From: Haemophilus paraphrohaemolyticus
GTDB taxonomy: Bacteria > Pseudomonadota > Gammaproteobacteria > Enterobacterales > Pasteurellaceae
NCBI RefSeq assembly: GCF_002015045.1
Contig: NZ_MUXX01000003.1
Coordinates: 1-64,000, forward strand
DNA length: 64,000 nt
Direction of reading: 5' to 3'
In this document: positions 27,866 through 35,025 of the stretch, one piece after another
How the letters are laid out: each line of letters opens with the position of its first letter
How positions within the stretch are numbered: the first letter of the stretch is position 1
Notes under the pieces: generated by a model
Databases searched by the model: none
What the model was told of the DNA's origin: nothing
What the model saw: only the letters and a program-made list of their open reading frames with translations
Translations under genes and position numbers: made by a program

Positions 27866-28299
27866 AAACCAAAATTCCACCGCCTGTTATCTGCCTAATT
27901 TGCATGACAATAATGTATTGCTTGCCGACCATCCTTTCCTTTCCAAAGGCAACGTGGTTGGTTTTGATGTTGGTTGGATTAAGTGCCATCATTGGCATAG
28001 CAAGCGTTATCTCATTCCACCTTGCTAAAACGACTATCAGCCCACTTCATCCAAATCAAACTAGCCATATTGTTCAAACGGGCATCTATCGCTTTAGCCG
28101 TAATCCGATGTATCTCAGCATCGCCATTTTTCTTGTCGCATTTGCAATTTATCTTGAAAATGCCACCGCTTTATTGGTAATTCCGTTATTTATCTGGAGC
28201 ATCAATTATTTACAAATTCATCCAGAAGAACAGATGTTAGAACAAAAATTTGGCGAGGAATATTTAGCGTATAAAAAAGCGGTAAGACGTTGGGTGTAG
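27862..28299 (+). CDS. Small membrane methyltransferase of the ICMT/PEMT-like family
   Basis: Membrane protein of 145 residues with four likely hydrophobic spans and the family motif VQTGIYRFSRNPMYLSIAIFLVAFA followed by HPEEQMLEQKFGEEYLAYKKAVRRWV. That pattern (GxYRxxRNPMY then E-E-x-LxxxFGxxYxxY) is typical of isoprenylcysteine carboxyl methyltransferase-like and NnrU-like proteins that use S-adenosylmethionine. The bacterial substrate is unknown. The ATG at 27862 overlaps the recF stop and has AAGGAG 9 nt before it; a TTG 6 bp earlier is less likely. Confidence 0.85.
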   Translation: MKTKIPPPVICLICMTIMYCLPTILSFPKATWLVLMLVGLSAIIGIASVISFHLAKTTISPLHPNQTSHIVQTGIYRFSRNPMYLSIAIFLVAFAIYLENATALLVIPLFIWSINYLQIHPEEQMLEQKFGEEYLAYKKAVRRWV

Positions 28300-28366
28300 T
28301 AATCGAATTTTACATAGAAAAATGGCTGAAGATTTTTTCAGCCATTTCTTTGTTCAATTTTTGAAA

Positions 28367-29920
28367 TTAATACACATCTCTCATCAATCGTCCTTCAGCA
28401 ATGAGCGTGGCAATGATGTTATTGAAGTCGTCCACGAAAGGCTGCCCACCAATTTTATCTGCGATCTCCAATAGTACCTCATCTACTGCTTTACTCATTG
28501 ATTTGCTGCCGCAGATGTAGAAATATGCCCCTTGCTGAATCAATTTCCAAAGCAATTCGCCTTGCTCACACATTGCATCTTGCACATAAAATTTGACCGC
28601 TTGATCGCGTGAGAAGGCTGTGAAAAGTGTGGTGAGTACGCCTTGTGTTTGATAGGCGTTGAGCTGTTCTTCATAAAGAAAATCTTTGGCTTGATGGCGT
28701 TCACCAAAGAAGAGGTAGCTCTCTACTTTATTTGGTTGTTGTGCTAAATAATCCAAGAAACCAATATGCGGTGCAATGCCTGCACCCGCTCCAATCATTA
28801 CTACTGGTGCGTTGAGATTTTCAGGTAAGTGGAATGTTGCGTTCGATTTGATGAAAATCGGTAATCTTTGCCCTTCTTTAAGGTGTGCAAGCTGATCGCT
28901 TGTTGTGCCTTGGTAACTACGTTCATTGAGCTGGTAATGAACATGACGCACGCAGAGATCGACATATTCAGGGTGCGTTTTACCACAAGAGCTTATGGAA
29001 TAGGCACGAGCGGTTAAATTTGGTAAGCATTCTGCAAGATCTTGTAGCGAAATGCGTTTTTCTGCATCGAAATCACGCAATACATCGAGTAAATCACGCC
29101 CATATAAATAGGCTTCCAACGCTTTTTTATTGGAAATTTTGAGCAGGTTTTTCAGCTCAGCGTTATCTAAAATTTTATTTAAATCACGCAATACATTTTT
29201 ACTTAATAGGCGTAATTCCTTGTTGCGTAAGCCTTCTGCTGATTGCTCAAACCAGTTTTCATAAAGAGCTAATGCCTCATCAGGTTGGCTGACTTGCACA
29301 TAAACTAAATCGCCCGCTTGGTAGAAAATCCCGCTGTTTTGTAGTGAGAGGCGTAAGTGGTAAACGGCAGGTTCAGATTGTGCCAAGTGTTTGATTTCCA
29401 ACACTTCTGCTTCATACACGGTTTTTTCGTTATAAACTTTAACGGAAAGATCGTGGGATAACGTTTCGTTTGCCGGTGTTTGTAGAACTTGTTGCAAGAG
29501 CGGCAGCCATTGTTTGAAGATAGCTTGATAGTTGAGATCCGCATCTACACGAGCAATCAGGGCTTTCGCTTGTTTTTGATTTAGCAAGGCTTCGATTTGT
29601 TGGCTGAAACCGCAGAATTTATCATAGCTGGTATCGCCCAAACCGAATAGGGCATAACGGCACGGGAAAGCGGTCAAATTTTCCAAAGAATTGGCAAATT
29701 CATCGGCATTGGCTGGTGGTTCGCCATCACCGAACGAGCTGCTTAAAATCAGCAATAAATCGTCCGCTTGTAGGCAAGAAAAATCTAGTTCATTCAGGGT
29801 GCAAAGGCTAGGTTGGTGAGCTTGTAGCCAATCAAGCTGATGGAGTTGCTTGGCAAGTGCTTCGGTATTGCCCGATTCAGAACCGTAGGCGATATGAATA
29901 TGAGAAATGGGTTGAGACAT
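28367..29920 (-). CDS. CysJ-like diflavin reductase (flavodoxin-FAD-NADPH domains)
   Basis: Protein of 517 residues. The N-terminal flavodoxin domain has the FMN loops YGSESGNTEAL, SSSFGDGEPPANADEF and FGLGDTSYDKFCGF. A connecting and FAD-binding part contains RAYSISS. The NADP-binding part has MIGAGAGIAPHIGFLDYL and YICGSKSMSKAVDEVL, ending MRDVY as CysJ does. It would pass electrons from NADPH through FAD and FMN to an acceptor. It is shorter than E. coli CysJ (599) and no CysI hemoprotein gene is nearby, so sulfite reduction is not certain. The ATG at 29920 has AAGGA ahead; an ATG at 29935 is weaker. The gene upstream, 67 bp away, is an Aer-like PAS protein. Confidence 0.85.
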   Translation of the reverse strand: MSQPISHIHIAYGSESGNTEALAKQLHQLDWLQAHQPSLCTLNELDFSCLQADDLLLILSSSFGDGEPPANADEFANSLENLTAFPCRYALFGLGDTSYDKFCGFSQQIEALLNQKQAKALIARVDADLNYQAIFKQWLPLLQQVLQTPANETLSHDLSVKVYNEKTVYEAEVLEIKHLAQSEPAVYHLRLSLQNSGIFYQAGDLVYVQVSQPDEALALYENWFEQSAEGLRNKELRLLSKNVLRDLNKILDNAELKNLLKISNKKALEAYLYGRDLLDVLRDFDAEKRISLQDLAECLPNLTARAYSISSCGKTHPEYVDLCVRHVHYQLNERSYQGTTSDQLAHLKEGQRLPIFIKSNATFHLPENLNAPVVMIGAGAGIAPHIGFLDYLAQQPNKVESYLFFGERHQAKDFLYEEQLNAYQTQGVLTTLFTAFSRDQAVKFYVQDAMCEQGELLWKLIQQGAYFYICGSKSMSKAVDEVLLEIADKIGGQPFVDDFNNIIATLIAEGRLMRDVY

Positions 29921-29987
29921 AGCAGTTCCTTTCATATATCAAGAAAGAAAAGGCGTGCCAAAGCACGCCCGAAAAGAGAATCGTTGA

Positions 29988-30419
29988 TTATTTATCGTAG
30001 TAGTCGTCGAATACTTCTTTTGATAATTCTACGGCATCGAAGTTTTGCATTAAATCGTTGATTACACGACGCACGCTGATATAGCTGGTGATGTTGCCCG
30101 CTTCGTCAAAAATTGGCTGAACGGTGGTATCTACCACATAAACCACACCACCTTTACCTACGTTTGGCACGATACCTGTCCAAATTTTACCTGCTTGGAT
30201 AGTATCCCACATATCTTTGTACACTTCTTTTGGCACAGAAGGGTGACGCACAAGATTGTGTGGTTGACCGATTAATTCTTCACGAGAATAGCCTGTTAAT
30301 TTGCAGAAAAGATCGTTTGCGTAAGTGATCACACCTTGTAAATCAGTAGTTGAAATCACTAAAGTGTCTTGCACTGCTTTAAGAATAACATCATTAGAAG
30401 GGACGATTTGTTCAGCCAT
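29988..30419 (-). CDS. Stand-alone Aer-like PAS-domain protein
   Basis: Protein of 143 residues that is essentially one PAS domain: TDLQGVITYANDLFCKLTGYSREELIGQPHNLVRHPSVPKEVYKDMWDTIQAGKIWTGIVPNVGKGGVVYVVDTTVQPI, split here only by its natural order. This matches the FAD-binding PAS of the aerotaxis receptor Aer (RHP.MP..F..MW.TI..G..W.GIV.N). There is no transmembrane, HAMP, kinase, GGDEF or chemotaxis domain, and this family is non-motile. It probably senses redox or oxygen and acts through a partner protein. It is on the same strand as, and directly upstream of, the diflavin reductase gene. Confidence 0.85.
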   Translation of the reverse strand: MAEQIVPSNDVILKAVQDTLVISTTDLQGVITYANDLFCKLTGYSREELIGQPHNLVRHPSVPKEVYKDMWDTIQAGKIWTGIVPNVGKGGVVYVVDTTVQPIFDEAGNITSYISVRRVINDLMQNFDAVELSKEVFDDYYDK

Positions 30420-30432
30420 AGTTAAACTCCGT

Positions 30433-30451
30433 TGGTCTGATTATCATTGAA
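30433..30451. promoter_or_regulatory. Candidate Fur-like box upstream of the PAS gene
   Basis: On the minus strand this reads ttcAATGATAATCAgacca, 11 contiguous matches to the Fur consensus core, 14-32 bp before the PAS start codon. It is half-site-like on one side, so this is a tentative call. Confidence 0.3.
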
Positions 30452-30611
30452 TGGAATTAAAATCATACCTTCTCTGTGAGAAGGCTACAATAAAATACCT
30501 GATTATTTTAGTAAAGTAAATAACCGAGCAAGAAGTTAAACTATTATTTGCTTTTTACCAAATCTCACTCTTCAACTACGCTCGAAATACACAAATGTTC
30601 TCCCATTGTAA

Positions 30612-30635
30612 AAGCGGCTTAGAAATAAGCCGCTT
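30612..30635 (-). terminator. Terminator of the msrAB-ccdA-tlpA operon
   Basis: aagcggctta / taagccgctt, a 10-bp perfect stem with a 4-nt loop, 8 bp after the tlpA stop. Minus-strand transcripts end in ttttac. Confidence 0.85.
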
Positions 30636-30642
30636 ATCATTG

Positions 30643-31113
30643 TTATTTTTCAGCAAACGCTCGGATTTGTTCAGCTCCGAAATGCCCTGGTACGGTTTTT
30701 TTCAGGTTTAAATCACTATCTAAAAAGAGATTGAACGGATAGCCTCGCACTCTTGCTTTATCAATGATTTCGCCTTTTTCATCTAAAAGCACTGTGATAT
30801 TTTTATATTCCAATCCTTTGTACCACTCAATAAAATCAGCAGTGCCTTTTTCGCCTTTGTGATCCGGCGAAACAATGGTAATCACTTCAAAATTGCGATC
30901 TTTTTCCGCACTTAAATCATCAATTTCAGCTAATCCAGCCAAGCAAATCGGACACCAAGATGCCCACATTTTTACATACACAGGTTTGCCTTTATATTGG
31001 CTTAAAGTAACTGGCTGATTGTTTAAATCTTTGAGTTGCACATCCGCCAAATTGGTTTGTGCAAAAGTATTTAGGCTGAATGCCATTAGAAATATTGATA
31101 GTAGTTTTTTCAT
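30643..31113 (-). CDS. Exported TlpA-family thioredoxin-like protein
   Basis: Protein of 156 residues. A signal peptide (ending LNTFA, residue 18) is followed by an AhpC/TSA-thioredoxin fold with active site WASWC54-P-I-C57 and a cis-Pro in RVRGYPFNLFLD. It is the last gene after msrAB and ccdA, so it most likely carries electrons from the membrane protein CcdA to the periplasmic methionine sulfoxide reductase. In Neisseria the same domain is fused at the N-terminus of PilB/MsrAB; here it is a separate protein. RBS AAGGA is present upstream. Confidence 0.9.
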   Translation of the reverse strand: MKKLLSIFLMAFSLNTFAQTNLADVQLKDLNNQPVTLSQYKGKPVYVKMWASWCPICLAGLAEIDDLSAEKDRNFEVITIVSPDHKGEKGTADFIEWYKGLEYKNITVLLDEKGEIIDKARVRGYPFNLFLDSDLNLKKTVPGHFGAEQIRAFAEK

Positions 31114-31154
31114 TGCTTTTTCCTTTTATAGATTTCTTTTGTTGAAGTTATGCC

Positions 31155-31796
31155 TTACGAAAAATTATTCGTAATCAATAAAATACCCATCACGATAATT
31201 AAAATTCCGCCACCGATTTTAAATTTGTCTAAGTGTTTATTTAACCCTTTAGCACGTTTGAGCAAGCTATCAGAGAAGAACGAAAACAGTACAAACGGCG
31301 TTGCCAAGCCTAAAACATAAACGAACATCATTGATGCACCGTAAAGTGCAGAGCCTTCATCGCCTGATAACGCTAACACAGAAGCCAGAATCGGGCCAAT
31401 ACAAGGTGTCCAACCAAGACTAAAGGTTAAACCAAGCACAAATGCCTCAAGTGCGGTCGATTTTCCTGATGTTTTGATTTCAACCAATTTTGTGCGTTCC
31501 AACAAACCAATTTTGAAAATGCCAAGTTGGTGAATGCCCAAAATAATCACGATAACGCCAGCAATAATGCGGGTGGTGTTACTAAATAAAATATTCCCTA
31601 AAAAGCCAAAACTAAAGCCTAAACTGACAAATGTAAGGGAAAGCCCTAAAATAAATAAAAAAGTATTTAGGACTTTTTTGCCACCTTTACTCAAAATACC
31701 AAAATAAATTGGGATAATCGGGAAAATACAAGGCGAAAGAAAAGAAGCAAGTCCGGCTAAAAATACAGTTCCAATAAGGAGTTGTTGATCTAACAT
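31155..31796 (-). CDS. CcdA-type membrane thiol-electron transporter
   Basis: Membrane protein of 213 residues with six hydrophobic spans. The two redox Cys are in ASFLSPCIFPIIP (first span) and LGWTPCIGPILA (fourth span), as in CcdA and the central DsbD domain. It moves reducing equivalents from cytoplasmic thioredoxin across the inner membrane. It sits 11 bp after msrAB and 41 bp before the tlpA-like gene, so its partner is probably the adjacent thioredoxin for methionine sulfoxide repair rather than cytochrome c maturation. Confidence 0.9.
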   Translation of the reverse strand: MLDQQLLIGTVFLAGLASFLSPCIFPIIPIYFGILSKGGKKVLNTFLFILGLSLTFVSLGFSFGFLGNILFSNTTRIIAGVIVIILGIHQLGIFKIGLLERTKLVEIKTSGKSTALEAFVLGLTFSLGWTPCIGPILASVLALSGDEGSALYGASMMFVYVLGLATPFVLFSFFSDSLLKRAKGLNKHLDKFKIGGGILIIVMGILLITNNFS

Positions 31797-31807
31797 CCTG
31801 CCTCTCC

Positions 31808-32866
31808 TTATTTTTTAATCGATTGAATCAAATATCCGTATCCTGCCTTTTCCATTTCAGCGAACGGAATAAATTTAATTGATGCACTGTTAATGCAATA
31901 ACGTAAACCGCCTTTATCTTTCGGACCGTCATCAAATACGTGACCCAAATGGGCATTGCCCGCACGGCTTAACACTTCGGTACGTTGCATATTAAAACTA
32001 TTATCCGTTTGATAATGTACAACCTCTTTCGCTATTGGTTTCGTAAAACTCGGCCAGCCACAACCCGATTCAAATTTATCATTTGAAGAAAAAACAGGCT
32101 CGCCTGTGGTGACATCAACATAAATACCTGGTTGGAAATTATCCCAATATTCATTACTAAAAGAGCGTTCAGTATGTTTATTCTGAGTGACGGAATATTG
32201 CAACGGTGTCAATTTCGCTTTGAGTTCTGCATCACTCGGTTTCGGATAATCTTTCTCGTCAATCACGGGTTCATCAGCTTTGGTAATATCAATATGGCAA
32301 TAACCATTTGGGTTTTTCTTCAAATAATCTTGATGATATTCTTCTGCTACGATGTAATTTTTAAGTGGTTGCACCTCAATTTGCACTGGTTTTTTATATT
32401 TGGTTTGAAGCTGGGCGAGTGCTTGTTCGATCACCGCTTTATCTGCCTCATCTTGATAATAAATTCCTGTGCGATATTGTCTGCCACGATCATTACCTTG
32501 TTTGTTTACACTCGTTGGATCAATTACTTTAAAATAATATTTAAGCAATTTATCTAACGAAATTTGGTTTGCATCGTAAGTGACTTTTACCGTTTCTGCA
32601 TGATCGGTTACCCCAATCATCTGATAACTAGTTTTCTCCGTATTACCATTAGCATAGCCAGAAATCGCATCTTTCACACCGTGAATGTGCTCCATATATG
32701 CTTCCATACCCCAGAAACAGCCACCAGCAAGATAAATTTCACGAATATTTTGCGTATTTTCCATTGCCATTTTTTGTTCTCCAGATGATGTTGAATTTTG
32801 TATTGCTAAAGTTGGTGTAGCACAACAAAGTGCGGTAATAAATAGAAATGTTTTTGATAGTTTCAT
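31808..32866 (-). CDS. msrAB: Periplasmic bifunctional methionine sulfoxide reductase MsrA-MsrB
   Basis: Protein of 352 residues. A signal peptide ends near TPTLA (residue 21). The MsrA domain (about 43-200) has catalytic Cys50 in [11 protein letters not shown], reducing the S-isomer of Met sulfoxide. The MsrB domain (about 215-345) has the motif [11 protein letters not shown], the [14 protein letters not shown] loop and catalytic Cys324 in [10 protein letters not shown], reducing the R-isomer. Together they repair oxidised periplasmic proteins. It is first in an operon with ccdA and a tlpA-like gene, and is preceded by an ECF-type promoter motif also found at the Met-rich gene. Confidence 0.96.
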   Translation of the reverse strand: MKLSKTFLFITALCCATPTLAIQNSTSSGEQKMAMENTQNIREIYLAGGCFWGMEAYMEHIHGVKDAISGYANGNTEKTSYQMIGVTDHAETVKVTYDANQISLDKLLKYYFKVIDPTSVNKQGNDRGRQYRTGIYYQDEADKAVIEQALAQLQTKYKKPVQIEVQPLKNYIVAEEYHQDYLKKNPNGYCHIDITKADEPVIDEKDYPKPSDAELKAKLTPLQYSVTQNKHTERSFSNEYWDNFQPGIYVDVTTGEPVFSSNDKFESGCGWPSFTKPIAKEVVHYQTDNSFNMQRTEVLSRAGNAHLGHVFDDGPKDKGGLRYCINSASIKFIPFAEMEKAGYGYLIQSIKK

Positions 32867-32905
32867 TGTTTTTCCTTATGATGTGAAAATTAACGTTACA
32901 TAAGG

Positions 32906-32934
32906 TTAGACGGCGGACAATCTGATTTCTTACA
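32906..32934 (-). promoter_or_regulatory. Putative ECF sigma promoter of msrAB
   Basis: On the minus strand: TGTAAGAAAT (32934-32925), 12 nt, CGTCTAA (32912-32906), 40 bp before the msrAB ATG. The same two elements with the same 12-nt spacing occur at 33983-34011 before the Met-rich gene, and resemble the conserved -35 and -10 of an ECF promoter. Confidence 0.7.
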
Positions 32935-32995
32935 GGTTTTTTTACTTAAGTTTGAATTGTGGTAGGAATAAGGGAGGAATCTTAAATAGAAAAGA

Positions 32996-33022
32996 CTAAG
33001 TCTAAATTAAATATAGACTTAG
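32996..33022 (-). terminator. Stem-loop downstream of the gene remnant
   Basis: ctaagtcta / tagacttag, a 9-bp perfect stem with a 9-nt A/T loop. On the minus strand a tcttttctattt tail follows, so it would end transcripts coming from the sigma/anti-sigma side before msrAB. Confidence 0.65.
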
Positions 33023-33059
33023 CCTTGTTTAAATAAAATGATGTTGTTAGAGCAGAATT

Positions 33060-33197
33060 CTAATGACTTACTGCCATATTTAGTTTAGAAATAGCCTTCT
33101 TACCTTCTTCTTCAGAAACTTGTTCTAAATTTGCACCGCCTACAAATGCACCAAATTTAATATATTGACGAATAAAATAGTTTGCAAATTCAACCGC
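33060..33197 (-). pseudogene. Possible 3' remnant of an unidentified gene
   Basis: An open minus-strand frame of 45 codons after a TAA reads AVEFANYFIRQYIKFGAFVG, then GANLEQVSEEEGKKAISKLN, ending MAVSH and a TAG. It looks like protein-coding composition with an amphipathic end, but has no usable ATG near its beginning and starts inside an uptake-signal sequence. A terminator-like stem follows it. I do not recognise the family; it could be the tail of a deleted gene. Confidence 0.35.
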
Positions 33198-33218
33198 TTA
33201 TTTTTTGCTACCTATCAG

Positions 33219-33407
33219 TTAATTCTCTAGATGGTTTTCGGCATCCCTAAATTGCTTCATCATTTCGCTTAAGGTTTCGCAATTTCTTTGAAAACGGCGG
33301 CAATGTGGACAGGTAACTAAATGAACTTTTAACCCAACTTTTTCTTGTATATCTAATGAACGTTCGTGCGATTCGGAAATCATTCGAGTGGCTTGGCGAC
33401 AACGCAT
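33219..33407 (-). CDS. Small zinc-type anti-sigma factor (ZAS/zf-HC2)
   Basis: Protein of 62 residues with C3 and the anti-sigma zinc motif H29-x3-C33-x2-C36 (HLVTCPHC), plus Cys43. There is no membrane segment, so it should be a soluble, cytoplasmic redox-responsive anti-sigma factor: oxidation or metal loss would free the sigma factor. It starts 9 bp after the sigma gene, and its RBS (AGGAG) overlaps the end of that gene. In H. influenzae and Neisseria, similar sigma/anti-sigma pairs control MsrAB (from memory). Confidence 0.85.
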   Translation of the reverse strand: MRCRQATRMISESHERSLDIQEKVGLKVHLVTCPHCRRFQRNCETLSEMMKQFRDAENHLEN

Positions 33408-33416
33408 AATTTTCTC

Positions 33417-33962
33417 CTAAAGTTTTTTTGATAAACAATTTTGCAACTGCAAACGGGCCCGATAAAGTGTGGTATGCAAGTTGGAGGTAGTAAGCTGAGT
33501 TTCTTGACAAATTTCATCCGATGACAATTCTAAAAACTCTCTCATCATAAAAATTTTGGCATGTTTAGCGGGTAAACAAGTCAGGCAAGTTTCGAAAATC
33601 AACCAAAACTCATCAGAATACACCATTTCCTCTTCGCCCTGTAATTCGCTCGGATAATATTCTATTTTCCAATGCCCTGTATCATCAAAAAATGTATTAG
33701 TTGACTGTTCATCTTCAATTTCACTTTCTAATACAAAGCGTCCTTTCTGGCGAAGATAATCAATAATTTTATTTTTCAGAATAGCAAAAACCCAAGTTTT
33801 AAAAGCAGCTTGATGTTTAAAATTCGCGAGATTATTAAATGCACTTAAAAATGCTTCTTGTACTAAATCCTCAGCAAGGTCAGCATGGTGCAACTGTAAC
33901 GTTGCAAATTTCAGCATTTGCGTACGAATTTGTTGGAGTTCCGTATCAGAAATAGCATTCAT
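33417..33962 (-). CDS. ECF RNA polymerase sigma factor (RpoE2-like)
   Basis: Sigma-70 family protein of 181 residues with region 2 (DLVQEAFLSAFNNLANFKHQAAFKTWVFAILKNKIIDYLRQKGR) and region 4 (CLTCLPAKHAKIFMMREFLELSSDEICQETQLTTSNLHTTLYRARLQL, an HTH). Regions 1 and 3 are absent, as in ECF sigmas. It is followed directly by its zinc-type anti-sigma gene. The neighbours msrAB-ccdA-tlpA and the divergent Met-rich gene share a promoter motif and are the likely regulon. The long insert between regions 2 and 4 with EDEQSTNTFFDDTG is acidic. Confidence 0.92.
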   Translation of the reverse strand: MNAISDTELQQIRTQMLKFATLQLHHADLAEDLVQEAFLSAFNNLANFKHQAAFKTWVFAILKNKIIDYLRQKGRFVLESEIEDEQSTNTFFDDTGHWKIEYYPSELQGEEEMVYSDEFWLIFETCLTCLPAKHAKIFMMREFLELSSDEICQETQLTTSNLHTTLYRARLQLQNCLSKKL

Positions 33963-33982
33963 TTTAATTCCTTTAAAATTTT

Positions 33983-34011
33983 TGTAAGAAATGAAAAAGT
34001 GTTTCGTCTAA
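33983..34011 (+). promoter_or_regulatory. Putative ECF sigma promoter of the Met-rich protein gene
   Basis: TGTAAGAAAT (33983-33992), 12 nt, CGTCTAA (34005-34011), 61 bp before the ATG. Both elements and their spacing are identical to the motif before msrAB. Confidence 0.7.
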
Positions 34012-34016
34012 TAACA

Positions 34017-34037
34017 TGAAAGAAACAATTTCTTTCA
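34017..34037. promoter_or_regulatory. Perfect 9-bp inverted repeat in the Met-rich gene leader
   Basis: TGAAAGAAA-CAA-TTTCTTTCA lies between the putative ECF promoter and the start codon. It could be an operator for a dimeric regulator or a small mRNA hairpin. Confidence 0.5.
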
Positions 34038-34072
34038 ATACTATTTTTACCACTCAAACAAGGAAATTTAAA

Positions 34073-34351
34073 ATGAAAAATATTACATTGAAAAGCGCAA
34101 TCTTAGGTATGACTATGTTATTTGGTGCGACAACCGTTTATGCAGAAGAAATGAAATCTGACGCCATGCCAATGAAATCAGAACCCATGATGGCAGGGTC
34201 AATGAAGTCAGAACCAATGATGAAATCTGATGCAATGAAAATGGATCAGATGAAAATGCCATCAAATAAGATGATGATGAAATCAGAGAAAAAAATGAAG
34301 GCGGATAAAAAAATGAAAAAAGCGAAAATGATGAAGAAAGAGAAAATGTAG
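34073..34351 (+). CDS. Secreted Met/Lys-rich small protein (putative oxidant sink)
   Basis: Protein of 92 residues: signal peptide (1-24, ending TTVYA) and a 68-residue mature part with 20 Met and 19 Lys and no Cys or aromatic residue. It has degenerate repeats of the type MKSEPMM and MKSDAM, then a Lys/Met tail. The ATG at 34073 has AAGGA ahead of it; an ATG at 34016 would spoil the signal peptide. Divergent from the ECF sigma gene and preceded by the same promoter motif as msrAB. By analogy with MrpX of Azospira, it may absorb hypochlorite-type oxidants and be recycled by MsrAB; that role is inference. Confidence 0.85.
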   Translation: MKNITLKSAILGMTMLFGATTVYAEEMKSDAMPMKSEPMMAGSMKSEPMMKSDAMKMDQMKMPSNKMMMKSEKKMKADKKMKKAKMMKKEKM

Positions 34352-34370
34352 TCGTTTTATTAGAAAATAA

Positions 34371-34405
34371 GGGGGATGAATGATCAGAATCCCCCGTCTA
34401 TTTTT
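34371..34405. terminator. Terminator between Met-rich gene and outer-membrane protein gene
   Basis: gggggat / atccccc stem with an 11-nt loop, followed by gtctattttt on the plus strand; placed between two convergent genes. Confidence 0.8.
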
Positions 34406-34420
34406 AGGTATTTCTAAGTA

Positions 34421-34939
34421 TTAGAAACGGTACCCAACATTAGCACTAAAATCATTACCTTTTAATTTTGTGCCACTGCGTTTTAAGTTGTTGCGAGTAT
34501 ATTCTGCACCGACTTCAATATTGCTTGAAACAGCGTATTTTGCCCCCGCTCCGTAGCCAAAACCACGATAGGTTTCATCGCCGATTTTGCTTGAGCTTGC
34601 ATCAACTTTTACGTATGGAAGCAAGTCAGAACCTACGCGGTAGCCTTGTTGATAACCGATAGTGTATTTGTTTTTTTGTTTCACATCACCGGTGACTTTT
34701 GTGCTGCCAATTTTAGCTTTTGCTTGAGCAACGCCTACTAGGTTGTTGCCATAGTCCATACCGTAATCAACAACCAGTACAGGACCTGTCGATTGTTTAC
34801 CAGTAACACCGTTTGCTTTATATTTTGCAGTGGTTAAATCTGTGCTTACGCCTATGCCTGTGAATGTTTCGCCAACAGGTGCTGGGAATGCTGATGCAGA
34901 AAATGCACCAGCGATAGCTAATACGAGTAATTTTTTCAT
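34421..34939 (-). CDS. Small outer-membrane beta-barrel protein (opacity/porin-like)
   Basis: Protein of 172 residues. A signal peptide (to about ASAFPA, residue 20) is followed by alternating amphipathic strands (GPVLVVDYGMDYGNNLVGVAQAK, KYTIGYQQGYRVGSDLLPYVKV, GFGYGAGAKYAVSSNIEVGAEYTR). The C-terminus is VGYRF, whose terminal Phe is the barrel-assembly signal. This is the size of an eight-strand barrel of the OmpA/opacity type. A similar opacity-like gene accompanies the msrAB/sigma cluster in H. influenzae, as I recall. Function unknown. Confidence 0.82.
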   Translation of the reverse strand: MKKLLVLAIAGAFSASAFPAPVGETFTGIGVSTDLTTAKYKANGVTGKQSTGPVLVVDYGMDYGNNLVGVAQAKAKIGSTKVTGDVKQKNKYTIGYQQGYRVGSDLLPYVKVDASSSKIGDETYRGFGYGAGAKYAVSSNIEVGAEYTRNNLKRSGTKLKGNDFSANVGYRF

Positions 34940-35025
34940 TTTTAATCCTTTGTTTGAGTGGAATTTTTTAAATTGTATTAACTCTCTTCCACAAGGGAAG
35001 AGGGTATTTTTTAGACTGAGTTTAT

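Noticed and set aside
32132..32557. Plus-strand frame opposite msrAB rich in hydrophobic residues
   Set aside because: Phe/Ile-rich composition arises from the complement of Lys/Asn-rich MsrA coding sequence; it is not a membrane protein gene.
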